DNA from: Beroe ovata
Taxonomy: Eukaryota; Ctenophora; Nuda; Beroida; Beroidae
Length of the DNA: 64,000 nt
NCBI GenBank assembly: GCA_946803715.1
Contig: CAMPET010000184.1
Location: 22,577 to 86,576, forward strand
Direction: 5' to 3'
A program made the position numbers and the translations under genes. Under the pieces are notes generated by a model. That model was not told where the DNA came from, searched no databases, and was given only the letters and a program-made list of their open reading frames with translations. Below are positions 45,488 through 58,000 of the stretch, piece by piece. How positions within the stretch are numbered: position 1 is the stretch's first letter; each line of letters begins with the position of its first letter.

Positions 45488-48400
45488 CTAGCTCCGATTC
45501 ATCATAAGTTTGATAAAGTCTGATTTAGTGAGTCTCCCCTCTCCCCTCCTATCTCCCTTTCTCATGAGCTCGTCTATCCCCTCCTCGGTGAGGGGGTGGG
45601 CCAGACTGAGCAGAACCTGTCGTAACACGTCCTGGGAATGGGGGGTGAAGTCATGCAGTAGCTGCAATAATTACACGTCCTATATTAGGGTATGGTATTG
45701 GAACGGTCATTGGTCATTACATAGAACTATGTTGCAATTATTAATGTTGCAGAGACTCCCACAATTTAGACTATGATGAGACTATACCAAAGCCAATTTT
45801 AACTTTTTTGGAGTTTTTAATACTGTCACAATATGATCAATGATGTGACTACTTTTGATTATTGTGCATCTTTTTGACTTATCATATCATTTCGATTTCG
45901 AATTCAACTTTAATTGGTTAATGCTATATGAATCAATGTCCATTCATTTGTCCCCTTTATGACCACTTAATGAAACATGTCCACTTTTTCGCGCACGCCC
46001 ATCCAATAGTGAGCGGGAGAGAGGACGGACAAATTTGACAAGAAATTAGTTCTCCTCCATAGTGCCCTGTTTCCAAACTTGCTCCTTCATAAACCCAGTT
46101 TTCTACTCACCCTGGTGATGAAACCACTCCCGTCCTTGTCGAATATCCTGAAAATATCCTCCAGCTGAGACTCTGGAGTTATGAGCGGGTTCTGCTGTAA
46201 ACTCATCATTCTGATGAACTCACAGATGTCGATGATACCGTCATTGTTGATGTCTACTTTTGACACCATGTCCTGATATAGGAGAGAAATTTGGAGTTCA
46301 AAAATAGTCGCAGATGGTGTCATCATAGAACGGGTGGTGTCAAAAGTGAGAGGCTGTCTGCAATATCAGGGTGGTGTCAATGAACAAGGGTGTCTCATTA
46401 CCTCCACCTCCTCTGGGCTTGGTTTCAGTCCGATGCTATCAAGCACATCGGGCAGCTCATCAATTGTTATGATACCTGAAAAGTAACATCTTATTATATA
46501 GATACTAGATAGCAGAGCCCATCATCGGCGTAAAATATCTGCTGACACCAGCTCTGGGAGCAGGTATCGGATCGACCTTACACCGTAACTTTGTCAGTGA
46601 CTGACAACGGGATAATTATAGAATTAGAATCAAGTCGAACAAAATGTGTTCTTGTATAAAAAAAGAACAAGTTTAATTGTAATATCAATTGTATACGGTA
46701 GGTATAATTGTAATATCAATTGATCCCACCGTCTCCATTTTGATCGAAGTCTTTGAACGCCTGCTCGTACTCTTGTATCTCATGCCAGTTCAGACTGACG
46801 GGTATCGGTAACGACTTCGATCCGTTTGTTGTGCCTGGGAACAAATCCAGTGACCAAATTGGTCAACTTCACGTAATTTGGTGCAGTCTGCAAAGTGCAA
46901 ATTTTTCTTTACAGACATGCGAAAAAGGAAAAATTCAATGACTTGAGAAGACAAAATATTCATTCACAAAGGAAATGAAAACTCTGGTTACAAAGGATTC
47001 ATCCCAACCCCCCGCGGGTCTCGGCCCCTGCCCGTGAAATATCTACCTTTCCCCCGTATTCTCCTCTTGGCCTCGACATATTCCTGAAACTTTGCAGTTT
47101 CCCGGAGTTTTATAAAGGTGCCCTTAACCTTCTCCAGAACTGAAAACAGCTGGGATTTACACGTGCGTTGCTATAGCAACATTATATACGGTTATGCCAC
47201 TGAGCAACATTCCCTTGGAGATGATATTGTGGTTGCCAAGGTAACATGAAGTAAAATTATGATGCCAAGGAGGATATGAATTATTCGGGGAATTGAGGTC
47301 CTGGAAAGTGTAGAATCGCCTGTGATAGGTTATGTACCTAAAGCTTGGGATGGCAAAGCGGTGTGATGCAAGTTGGCTGAAGATGAGAACTGTGACAGAG
47401 TCGTATTCCACGAGATCTGTCAGAACATAAGACTATTGAAGAGGACTGGAAACTCAATCAGTGAACTTGTTATCTGTTTAGAAATTGAAATACCAGATTG
47501 GAAATTCAATGGGTACTACACAATGTTAAGCAAACTTTCCGCTCGACTAGCTACAGCTGGGATAAGGGCAACATAATCACTCAGTTAAATAGCCAGGATT
47601 CTGTAGAAAGTGCACTGAGATGTAACTGGTACAGGAACTAGTAATTGTGTGGAGACAAACCGCCATGATGGGCGCTGACCACTGTAAATAACAACAAACA
47701 ATATAGACCATGAGGGATAATCATAATCACAAATCATAGACAAGATAGGTTATAAATTGTAAACCCAGTACTGTTTACAGTGAAAAGAGGACAGCAGATG
47801 AGGTCTTAGGTCAACATTAATTGGTTGTCTATCAATGGAGGCCAAATATTTGACATCACTAGTAAAGCTCAAAGCCGATAATATGATGAAGCCAGACAAA
47901 ACAAGAAAGGTATTAAAGTGAGGTGGGTTCTATATTGCCCAATGCAGGCTCGACAACAGGGTGTGGTAAACTGTGGTACACTCATGCAAGAGCACTCCAG
48001 CATAGATAGAATACCTGCATCTCTATTGTACCGTCTCTATCATGGACATACATATTGGTTTAGAAATTAGAGGTCAAATCACGAGTTTGCAGGTCCAATA
48101 TATATGAAGTAGTGCTAAACAGACGTCAATATAGGCCATGGTCGAATTATAACCAACCAGAAAATGTCTTGTAAGATAGCAAAGACCATATACGATTAGG
48201 AGAAGACTCTAGAACCCAAGGATTGTCTTCTGCACTGAGAGCTGCAAAGAAGACAAAGTCTGATAAGTTTTATCAAGGAAATAGAAGCTTTTTAGGTTCT
48301 GGTTAACTTCTGATGGAGGAAATTAGGACATTCATCAGACTAGCGCCAAGCTGGTTAGAGCGATTTCGTCTGAATTAAGATGGATTCCATGAAGCCTGAC

Positions 48401-49507
48401 TATATTGGGCTGCAAACCTAAAGTAATTTGGTAATTAGTTAATAACTAAGTGCTGTTGCCTAACCCAATGTAAGAGATACGATAATCGCCATATGTTTTA
48501 AACAGCAAGATCATAATAACGGATTCGTCTGTAAACGTGACGAAGATGAGCTTTGAGAAATCAAACAGCTGATTGCAAATTTTGAAGATTCAAAGAGGTA
48601 AAAATAATTAACAATATCAAAATCGTCTTTTCAGGCATCGCCGATAATATCGATATTCATAGGCTAATCTATTCAAACTATTAATCCATCTCTCCACAAT
48701 ATATACCTAGCTCAGAACGAATAATATGACTCCAGACACGCCCATGATAAGAATTGGATTCATTAATGCCAGTGAATAAACTGTATCTGTAACTGGCAAT
48801 AGAACTCACATACAAAACAATCATACTATAGTAATATACAGTCATGGGAAAATAGGAGTCACAGATCAACGTTCTTGGATTAGTCCACACATGTGGATAT
48901 TTATTGTTAGTGTCAACAATTTCCCCCCGATATAGACATGGCACAGACAACATGGGAATCATATCATTGATGCGGTGATATACCGGCGGTGATAACTGCC
49001 GCAAATGTTATCTCAGGAATTCAGAGGATGGGGTACGATATAGAAATCTGTAATCGAGGAGCAATCATCGATATTGTAAAATAAGATATTCTTGATGGAC
49101 TGAAACAATGAAATAAATCCAACCCAACAGCTTTAGCCTTTAATGAATAGTCAACATAAAAGATCCAATAGCAGTTGCACGAGGCTAAGATAAACCTATC
49201 CGTGAAAAACAAATACCCCCTTCACATAACCTGGGCAGAGCACATCTAACAACTACTAACCCACTAACCCTTTTATTGTGAATAAAATATTCAAATCACG
49301 GGTCGTATAATCCGGCCACCAAAATAAATTACAACCCCCACACACACACATGATATTTACCCCGCATAAATGCATATCCTGCCAAACAAAGGAGCACTCA
49401 CCCATCTGATCCCTGTGGTTGTTTCGCATTCTCTGCAGGGTCAGTAACGCTGACTTCTGAACCCCCGTTCTGCGATCTGCCCGAGTTTTTCCCCGGCTTT
49501 TACCCAT
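45488..49507 (-). CDS. Calmodulin/centrin-like EF-hand protein with basic N-terminus
   Basis: Six minus-strand exons join in phase: 49402-49507, 47047-47139, 46730-46834, 46402-46475, 46111-46272, 45488-45631, giving 227 aa. The basic N-terminus (about residues 1-66, MGKSRGKTRADRRTG...) is followed by an EF-hand domain. Loop 1 DQNGDGIITIDE (97-108) and loop 2 DINNDGIIDICE are canonical 12-residue calcium loops. Loop 3 starts DKDGSGFITRD but has Val where position 12 should be Glu. Loop 4 (DRRGEGRLTKSD) is degenerate. So two strong calcium sites are expected, and two weak or lost ones. The layout resembles calmodulin-like or centrin-like sensors with an added basic region that could bind a target or cytoskeleton. 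The first intron is long (about 2.3 kb). The start is the only ATG in frame with exon 2. Confidence 0.85.
47140..49401. other. Long first intron of the EF-hand gene
   Basis: About 2.3 kb without a supported exon. Open frames at 47373-47576 (+) and 48681-49004 (-) have no domain. Possible home of regulatory elements. Confidence 0.5.
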
Positions 49508-49844
49508 GGTCTTCCTCAGAGTTTTCCACAGAATTTATTAGGTATGGATTAGCTCAGAGATGGGGATGAAACGTTGTGTAATTGGACGGAATATATCTAG
49601 GAAGGAGCAGTGATCAAGAGCTAAAAGTTAGACGGAGGGAAAATTAAAATGAAAACGTCTGCGAGGTAAGATTAAAACGAGGTCAATTAAGAAACCAAGA
49701 TTTACCTGGGCTTGAATAGAGCTGTTCATGTAAAGTTCGAAGGCATGCCAGGTATATGTTTAGCAAAACGTTTAATCTGAATTATAATAGCTTAGATTTA
49801 GAGATTGCGATTACACAATAGGATGACAGACACAGCAATGGAGT

Positions 49845-50663
49845 CTAAATGTTTTGGATGGACTTGAGGTAGCTGTCGCAGCATGGATTTCCTTTGAGAG
49901 GGAGAGGGAATACACAAAAGAACCGGCAAATGACTTCGGGGATGATTGAGGACTTGTCTGGAGCAATATGAATATAGCAGCTGTCCCAACTTCCACACAG
50001 CCCATTATAGCACGAGGAGACCCGACTGAAGCTGCATTCTAAATGTTTCATGGAGCTCTGTTAATTAATCTTCCATGAGTTTCGAAACAAAAGCCTCTAG
50101 TGATGATTAACCTTCCACGAATAATTAATATTCACCTTGGCATTCAAAGTTGAGTGATCAGTGAACGTTGTCATGTGACAATAAGGTGAGGAGTGAGATG
50201 ATCAATTAGTGGTTCAACTTATTTCAAGCCACAATAGTCACAATATAGGTTTTGCCACCAACTATCTGAAATCACAATTATTGCAACTATCTGGACTAAC
50301 TCAGGACTCACCAGTACCATTAGCTTGACCCGTATCAGGGCCAGTCTTGTTCCGGAATCGCTTCTGTTTGTCACCAGATCCCTTCCACTTCCCAAACTCT
50401 GAGGAGAATCGGTCTTCAAAAAAGTCAACTTCAGTTACTTAGTTATAGTCTAGAATATGTAAGTTACTGAATTGTAGGGAAAGAAGCTATAAATGGCTCG
50501 GTAAAATCTCTGTGACATGATATTAAATTTTCCAAAAAAATCTGCGCTACTTGCTTCCACCCTAGGAATTGACCCTGATGACCGGCAAGAACTCACTAGG
50601 TGTGTAATCACTGTAATCTGATGAATCTGATGATCTCTGTTTCAAGCAACTCTTGTTTGGCAT
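49845..50663 (-). CDS. Small spliced gene, 88-aa protein of unknown function
   Basis: Three exons join in phase on the minus strand: 50597-50663, 50312-50398, 49845-49957. Donors are a|gtgagt and g|gtgagt; acceptors are ctcctcag and tgctccag. The protein starts MPNKSCLKQRSSDSSDYSDY and continues with a basic middle (FGKWKGSGDKQKRFRNK). It ends with a hydrophobic, Cys-containing segment (ICRFFCVFPLPLKGNPCCDS). There is no signal peptide; the Ser/Asp/Tyr N-terminus could be phosphorylated. The stop lies only about 340 bp upstream of the start codon of the EF-hand gene on the same strand. I do not recognise the family. Phase agreement at both introns is the main evidence, so a chance assembly of frames is possible. 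Confidence 0.5.
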
Positions 50664-52804
50664 GACCCCAATAAGCATAGGCAAATTTCTATAATGCGGT
50701 AGGTATATTATGGAATAATTAACATGTCCCTAGCTAGCCATAGTGAAGCTTCGCAAGTTGAAGGTGAACCAATAACAACCTTCCTAGAGAGAGAGAGCAC
50801 GCAACTTGGTTCAAGGCAGGCAAAGGCCAAAGGGGATGGGAAGAACAGTAAGGGGAGAGAAGAGGGTATATAGATAATTCAGCGATTGCTACTTGCTCAG
50901 AGCAAGTCAGGACTGTGAACAGAATGCAGGAAGGCACCCCTTTTCATAAACTCAACGTAATTAAGGGCAAAAGTTACAACGCCCTCATAATATTTAGAAC
51001 GCACTCGGCAATTTTGAAATGTTGCAAAATACATACACACATAATATATTATCATCCAAAATATAACCCCCTCCCAGCACTAGCGAAGTATATAAAGTTA
51101 CCAATAGTACCTAAAATTCCTTGTCGTGATATCCTACTACTAGGAACTATGAAATGTTTGGACATATCTGAACAGATCACTCATACTATAAGGTAGGTTT
51201 CATGAGGGCTCAAGACTACTGCTTAGTATACCAGATCATTCATCACATGTCTCATTCTCAAGGGAGATATCTATAGTCAATACTATGATAGTGAAAGGAT
51301 TGATATAATGACCTTGGCAGCAGAAAACGTATTTAGGAAAGATTATCATCCCGATTTTCAAGAAATTTTCCTCTATTTTCCATGTATCATGGAAAGACTT
51401 CAATAGCAGCTTCCCATAAATATGCTACTTTGAGAAAAAATTGGCTATTTAAATTTTGAATTTAAGTATCATATAGACTTATAGATCGGATGTAAAATCT
51501 TCGATTATGATCATATAAAATCCAAAGGCATCATACCTAATACTCTAATAGATTCGAGACACACGAAAAAAGAACAAACTTTGGTAACATCAAGAGTAAC
51601 ATGAATATTTTTCTTTATGACCACCAAGTTGACTTAGCTAAATGTTTTGAAAGGCATTTCTCATGGTTCCATTCTGAAACTTACTGGTACCAATTAGTGG
51701 AAGGTATATTGAAACATTTTGCTATTTTGAGATATGCAGCCAAAAGCTGGTTAGGCTGGTTTTCAAGTTTAGAAATTCCTTCATTATCATCTTTGGTCAG
51801 TTCTCTGTGAGTATATTCTGCATAATCTAAGATCTAAAATCTGTTTAAGGTTGATCATTAGACGGGAGAGACACTGAAAGAGATAAAGTTGAGAATCATT
51901 CAACCTATAGTTTCTCATGGTATTTTTATCTCATGGTACCTATTATTCATACTTACTACTTCATATTAGGCTAAGAGACAGTATGAAGTAGCGGACTATT
52001 CGAAATGCATCATCATACTATGGTCTTTCATCATGCTTGATTCTCCAATATAGCAATATCATGATCCAGATGGATATCGGTGGGAATAAACTATGCAAAT
52101 TGCAAACTCATGAACTGAAGGGAAATGAAAGTGATCTGAAAATCTATACCTATATGAATGTCACGCACATGAGGATTGGTTGACAAATTTACATGCAGGT
52201 ACACTACCATGACTAGTGACTACTCAACTGGTTAGAGCATTGGAAATAGTTTAATTGCTATGGGGTGTAAGTGAGCACAAATTTGCACGTGACACCAACA
52301 TCCTGGTTATTTCCAAAGGGGTATAAGAGATATTCACATGTTAGCATGATATATACAGAGACATGATATGTGAATGATACTTTCCATTATATCCGTGCTC
52401 TAAACCTATGGACTATACACAGCTGCAAAACAAATTGCCATTATATGTTTCATAAGGGTGTCTGCTTATCTCACATAAGAGCAAAAGGTGTCTATAATTT
52501 AAGTATTATCAATAGTTCTTCATTTTATGCACTGTTGAAGTGATTCGAGGCCTGATCCCGTCCTATTCCCAAGTAAGCACTATATGGGCCATGGATTGAT
52601 CAGCCACAAAAACACGGGCTATAAGAAGATGATAGACTACGCTAACTCTTGTTACTGTATTATGTGCCACACACAGATTCATGCAGCGTGACACTGTGGC
52701 AGCCGTTCCTAATTCCTATGCCAAATAACCTCTGTTTCATCGATTTCCTGCCTTAAACATTTGAGGATACTACATGTGAATCTTAAGCTATGAATCTCAA
52801 ATAG
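50664..52804. other. Noncoding spacer
   Basis: About 2.1 kb between two small minus-strand genes. Open frames at 50915-51196 and 51601-51810 (+) have no splice context or domain. AT-rich; nothing else seen. Confidence 0.45.
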
Positions 52805-55024
52805 TCAAATCATCGCATTCGAAGTTCTGATGGAGAGCTGGCTGAGGCAGTTTTTGACTAAGTCTGCTTCTGAAAGAGCTCCTTGGTCATTCATTCCTGC
52901 AGCTGCAGTTATCAAGTTCATATAAGCATTCATGATGTCTGGACACTCTCACAATTACCAATATTCCCTCAATACAAGTTAAATTGAGCATATTGACTGT
53001 TTATCCATGGTTCAGATTGAACATCTGTAGATTCTATGATGCTTTCAGTTCTGACTGTTCAAAGGATTCAAAAGTACCATGGACCGAATTGAATCCCCGA
53101 GGAAACAATTACAAGCCTGTTTCCTGGTTATATCCCAATCATTCCGTACCAAACTCACTCACAGAATTCAGGGATATCTTCCATAACACAACAACACACA
53201 TACAGACAAACATTACCTTTATAAAGGAGCAATTATCATTACATTGATTTACTCCTTAATAAAACATTGAATTACCTAAATAGGCTGGATAGGAAGGTAC
53301 GGTAAGGACACTTGATTTCCCCATGGTGCCTTCAGAAAAATTGAGATGCCAAAAAGCCTAAAACTAAGTTAATAAATGCGAAGTTGTTGGTACGGTCAAA
53401 TGAATTATCGTATAATTGAAACTACATTTAGTGGTATGCAGGAGCTCCTTTATCATACACATGTTTATTAACAATCATGCGTTTATTAAAGTGAGCGGAA
53501 ACATGATGTATAACATATATTAAGTTAAATTATATTTCTGTCCTGCACGTGGACACTATGGGCGAAAGAGCAGTTAATTGGACAGATTAACTGATTAATT
53601 TGATAGCTAACTCATTGATGTGAAGTCCTTTGCCGGTGTAATCATTGCAATATAATTTTATTCAGATATAAGCGACAGACTTCTTGACTGTTGAGTCTTA
53701 CTTACAATCCTAGTTAGAAGTTACTCCATATAATCTCCATCATACCTCAATCAAAATGGCGTGGGATCATCCCACTGGGAGGTCGGATTCCATAGGAAGG
53801 CTTTCCTTTCAGCAAAAGATGCGCAATTTATAAATCAAGAGTACCTACTGCAGAGAATATACCTAAATGAGCAAAAAAGAGCTATTCCTATACTGTAACA
53901 ATAATGTAAAGCAAGTGAAGAACTGAAGAACTCACTGATCACACCAACAGAGCGTCTCTGTATCCGGGGTTCATCAAACTCATCATCCTCTCCATAGCCA
54001 CTGGTGCTGGAGATATCATAATGAGTGAAGTCTGGGGATATCAGCATGAGTGAAGTCTGGGGAATGGGGATATCAGAATGAGTGAAGTCTGGGGATATCA
54101 TAATGAGTGAAGTCTGGGGATATCAAAATGAGTGAAGTCTGGGGATATCAGGATGAGTGAAGTCTGGGGATATCATAATGAGTGCAGTTATTTTTCGTGC
54201 AAATTTTTATCACACTTCTTTTGTGTGTCAATGGAAAATTGGATATCATTTGGTCAATTCTAAAAATGACGTGGCACTGGTAGATTATCAAAAATTATGC
54301 GAAAAGTACCAAAAACGTGATGAAATTAATACATGCTCAAAAGTTGGACAAATAGATCAGAGTACGGGAGAAAACCGTGAAAATAACAAAAGATTGTAGA
54401 AGCATGATTGCCAAAACAAAGGTCTTCAGAACAAACTACAATGTCTACACGATATAGGTAATAAGCCTAGACTCATCAAAAATATATGCACATATTTTTC
54501 ATCGTATATTGTGACCACTGTTATTCACCAATTAGGCATTGTTGGTCTGTGCAGATTATAAGGCACATTTTCATATTTTCGCTGATGCATAAAAAGCCAA
54601 AAGGTGTGTGGATAAAAAAAGAGTGAATAATAATAGTTCTCTGTGTAGTTATCATTGAATAATGCGTCCCTCTCCCAGTTCTATCATTTTAAACCTCAGT
54701 GCAAGTACAAACGATTTTGCCGTAGGACTTCATTTTTTTGGTAAATGGTACCTAACTCATTAATTTGGTTGGACTAAGTTCAGACAGATTTTGGAAACCT
54801 GAAATTTTATCTTATCATTCAATTTCCAAACTGCGACAAGATTATTATTAAGGTAGTAGGTACCTTGGATGTATGTTGGAGAAAGTGTTTGCTGGTACTG
54901 TAGCTCTTCTACTGGCGTGAGAAGGAGGCAATTTCACGGTTATAGAGCCACATGACGAAGACATATCATCAGAATGAGCTGCCGATCTACTGGCTGGAGA
55001 TAACAGCTTGTTGAAACGGTCCAT
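52805..55024 (-). CDS. Small spliced gene, 121-aa protein of unknown function
   Basis: Three exons join in phase on the minus strand: 54864-55024, 53936-54006, 52805-52938. An in-frame ATG at 55042 would add six residues. The Ser-rich N-terminus (MDRFNKLLSPASRSAAHSDD) is followed by an acidic patch (GYGEDDEFDEPRIQRR) and a predicted amphipathic C-terminal helix (NIMNAYMNLITAAAGMNDQG). No signal peptide or membrane helix. The acceptor of exon 2 lies at the edge of a 25-bp minisatellite whose unit repeats the same 3' splice-site sequence. Family unknown. Its length and Ser/acidic make-up would suit a small regulatory or adaptor protein, but this is a guess. Confidence 0.55.
54010..54185 (+). 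repeat. 25-bp minisatellite at a 3' splice site
   Basis: About seven copies of atgagtgaagtctggggatatcata. Read on the minus strand, each unit is gatatccccagacttcactcattat, so it repeats the acceptor (gatatctccag) of exon 2 of the 121-aa gene, which sits at the array's low-coordinate edge. Confidence 0.9.
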
Positions 55025-55042
55025 TTTGATAGCAGATAGCAT

Positions 55043-58000
55043 ATGGTGAGGTAAGGGTGAAGTTCAAATCTAGTTAGGTATTGATTCTGATTAAAGGCAA
55101 ATTATCGGCAGATTTTCTGATGGGGTACCCTTTATCATTAGGTGTCCGGGTTTACATCAAATAACTATAATTCAATGGATGTCGACAATATTTGTCTTCC
55201 ACAATTAACTAGGTGGTCTAGAGTTGGCGCATTGGATAAGAATTCATCATTACCCGTCCCCCATGCAGAATTCGCTCCTCTAAGGTAGTGTCAGAATGAT
55301 TAACAAATTATGATGGAGACTAAGGAGCAAGGTGCATTCACATCAAGCTTTTCTGATAGGTAGCTGCTATTAATATTCTCCAATGAATGATGACCTGTGT
55401 AATGTGTATGCAATGATTTCATGAGGAAATTCCCTGAGAAACCCAAGGGGGAATTTTCTTATTAAAGTAGGGCTCTACTTGAATGGGATTCTAGAAAAAA
55501 TAGTTTCGTCTCAAGTCTAAAGTTAGACAAAATTCAAGAGAGGTTGTGATACCATCATATTGAGGAGATGGCTAGAAAGTTGGCAGATAATATCAGTCGA
55601 AATTGTACCCCTCACATCATACCCTTTGCAATATAGTGCCTTGCCTCAATGATCAATCATCGCGCAATTCGTCCAGGCAAAGCGTGGATATCATAGTGTT
55701 GCACAAATATGAAATATTATTTGCTTGATCATTGCTTTGTATTACTACTATCCTCTACTCATGAACAATACATTGAACAATGAACATGCCAAGGACATTG
55801 AGAAGTGACACATTTATGATTATCTGCTTGTTTTTTGCTGAATATTCTTATTCTCTTATGATAGCTCCTGGTAGGTGCATTATTGCTTGTTTTGGATTTC
55901 ATTGTCAACTAGTAATCCTTCCCGTAAAAATTGTTTGTGCTTTCGGATTGTTATTTACGACATGAAAAAGGTCATCTTTGGAAAAAGAGTAGGGATTGTA
56001 CAAAGAAAGGTAACAATAGGTACCTAGTTCTCTAGTTGATATGGTGGTAAGTCATCGTCGTTCAGGTAACCAAGAAACCTAGATTGCTCTTGTACTCTCT
56101 CAACCAATTGCCATAGCCGATTCCTCCCCCTAAAGATCTAAAGTTGCCAACATATGGTGCTCATGTTAATCATAGTGATAGAGTTACATGACATCCCTCA
56201 AATCCCCCTCATAACACAAACATAGGTATATATTTGAACACATATCGATATGTGCTGTTATTGACATTTCCAGTGTACCTGCATATAATATTGATGATGT
56301 TTAACATAAGATGGGACATCACATCATGTGGATGATTCATAGTTCATATTATCAAATGGGGCGTGGTCTTCTTCATTTTCTCCTGTTTGATTTTGTAAAA
56401 TATGTAATACTTTGAAAACTTCTGCTTATCAAACAAGGGTCCTTAATAAATAAGGCCCATATGGCATATTGGGGCCACGTAACTGTTCTGTCATACACAC
56501 GACCAGTAATCAGCATTTGTCTTCCTCAGAAATTGAAATTGCTCCATAGAAATTGAAATTGCTCTAGTTATTGGCAGGACAACAAATTATCTTATTACCA
56601 GCTATTTACAAGCATCTGATAATGAATAGGTACCTACCTACCTATTTGAAGCAATTAAGAACCGCTGTTATATTTTGAACGTATGCAGCAATGCCTACTG
56701 TAAAAGACTTCCTTGATATAATATAATCACCAACAAGAAATTAATTACTTCATTAGTGAGCTATGTAAATTAGAGGAGCTTAGGTATATAAGTAGGTATA
56801 TACTGAATGAGCACTAAATAGGATTTTCATCAACGACAAAATACTTCTTATCCTTCACTTTGTTCAGCCTGCGATAGACAGAAATTCTTTTGGTGAATGG
56901 TCTAGGTACTTTCCTTTGCCATATTGTGAATAGTAGTACCACAAAGTTACCGTGTTGTGTTATTAAGTGATAGGTACCTGGTACTGCAGGTATCAGGTGA
57001 TATCAAGGGGCTTTATTAAACTTTACTTTGTACATAATAGAGGCTTGCCAACCATTGTGTGTACCTACTACCCATCTATTTATCGAATGTGGTAGTAGTG
57101 AATGGACAGTGGACTTTTCAACAACTTCCCAATGTTACCATCACTTTTCTAGGCATCTCCCAATATTACCACTATTACTTCTCTAGGTATCTGTTCGTGT
57201 GGCAAGCGATCAACTTTTTGCAAGGTCCCAAAGAAATTTCCTGATTATGATGAGTTTTTCATCAATGTGCTTGCTTGGAAAGCATAGGCAGTTCATCCTT
57301 TTCCAAGGCAGTAGGTACTCCTTTATCATGTGCCTTCGCTCCTGAGTTAGTGGCATAGGTAATTTACTTAGCCGCACTCACATGGTAGTAAACCTACAAA
57401 ACCTTTGTACCTACTAGAGCATCAGGAAGGTAGGTACACACTACAAACTCGTATCAACAGTGGTGTAATGGTGTAGGTATAGTACCTATGGTAGAGCAGC
57501 GAGGTATGTGTTAGCTTTACCGCAGCTAGGATGTGCTGCAATTAGGGGGATGACAATTAGGGGAGTGATGGCAGTGCAGTAGAGGAGGGCAGCTCATGGC
57601 ATATGTATTTTGTTCAAAAGGTTCCTGCTCTCCCTTCGCAATGACCTGGACAGTTTTGAGCTTTTCCTAGTTGAAGGTACCTACTTCGTTGCTCTCTCAA
57701 AACAGAGCAAACTATATGGGTAGATGCTGTCTATTCTAACAATTTGTAGCTATAAGTTACTGGTTGTTCTGTATGGGTGTAACACTAGGACCACTGTTTG
57801 CCTTTCTTTCATTAGTTAGGCACTCGAAATTAAGCAACTTTGTGTTTGCATCGGACAGAAATATAATCATATGCTGCATTAAATTCCTGGCACAATAATT
57901 AGCTGGTAAGTAAGTACGTGCCTCATCTTTCATACTTTCATAGCATTTGAAGCTTTGCACTGAAACAAGCTTTTAATTCTATTCGATTAAGATATCTCAT

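Noticed and set aside
45130-45491. Overlapping frames on both strands, some with hydrophobic stretches
   Set aside because: They lie directly past the stop of the EF-hand gene. No frame has a partner exon or domain; treated as 3' UTR.
52984-53247. 87-aa plus-strand frame
   Set aside because: It lies within an intron of the 121-aa minus-strand gene and has no recognisable features.
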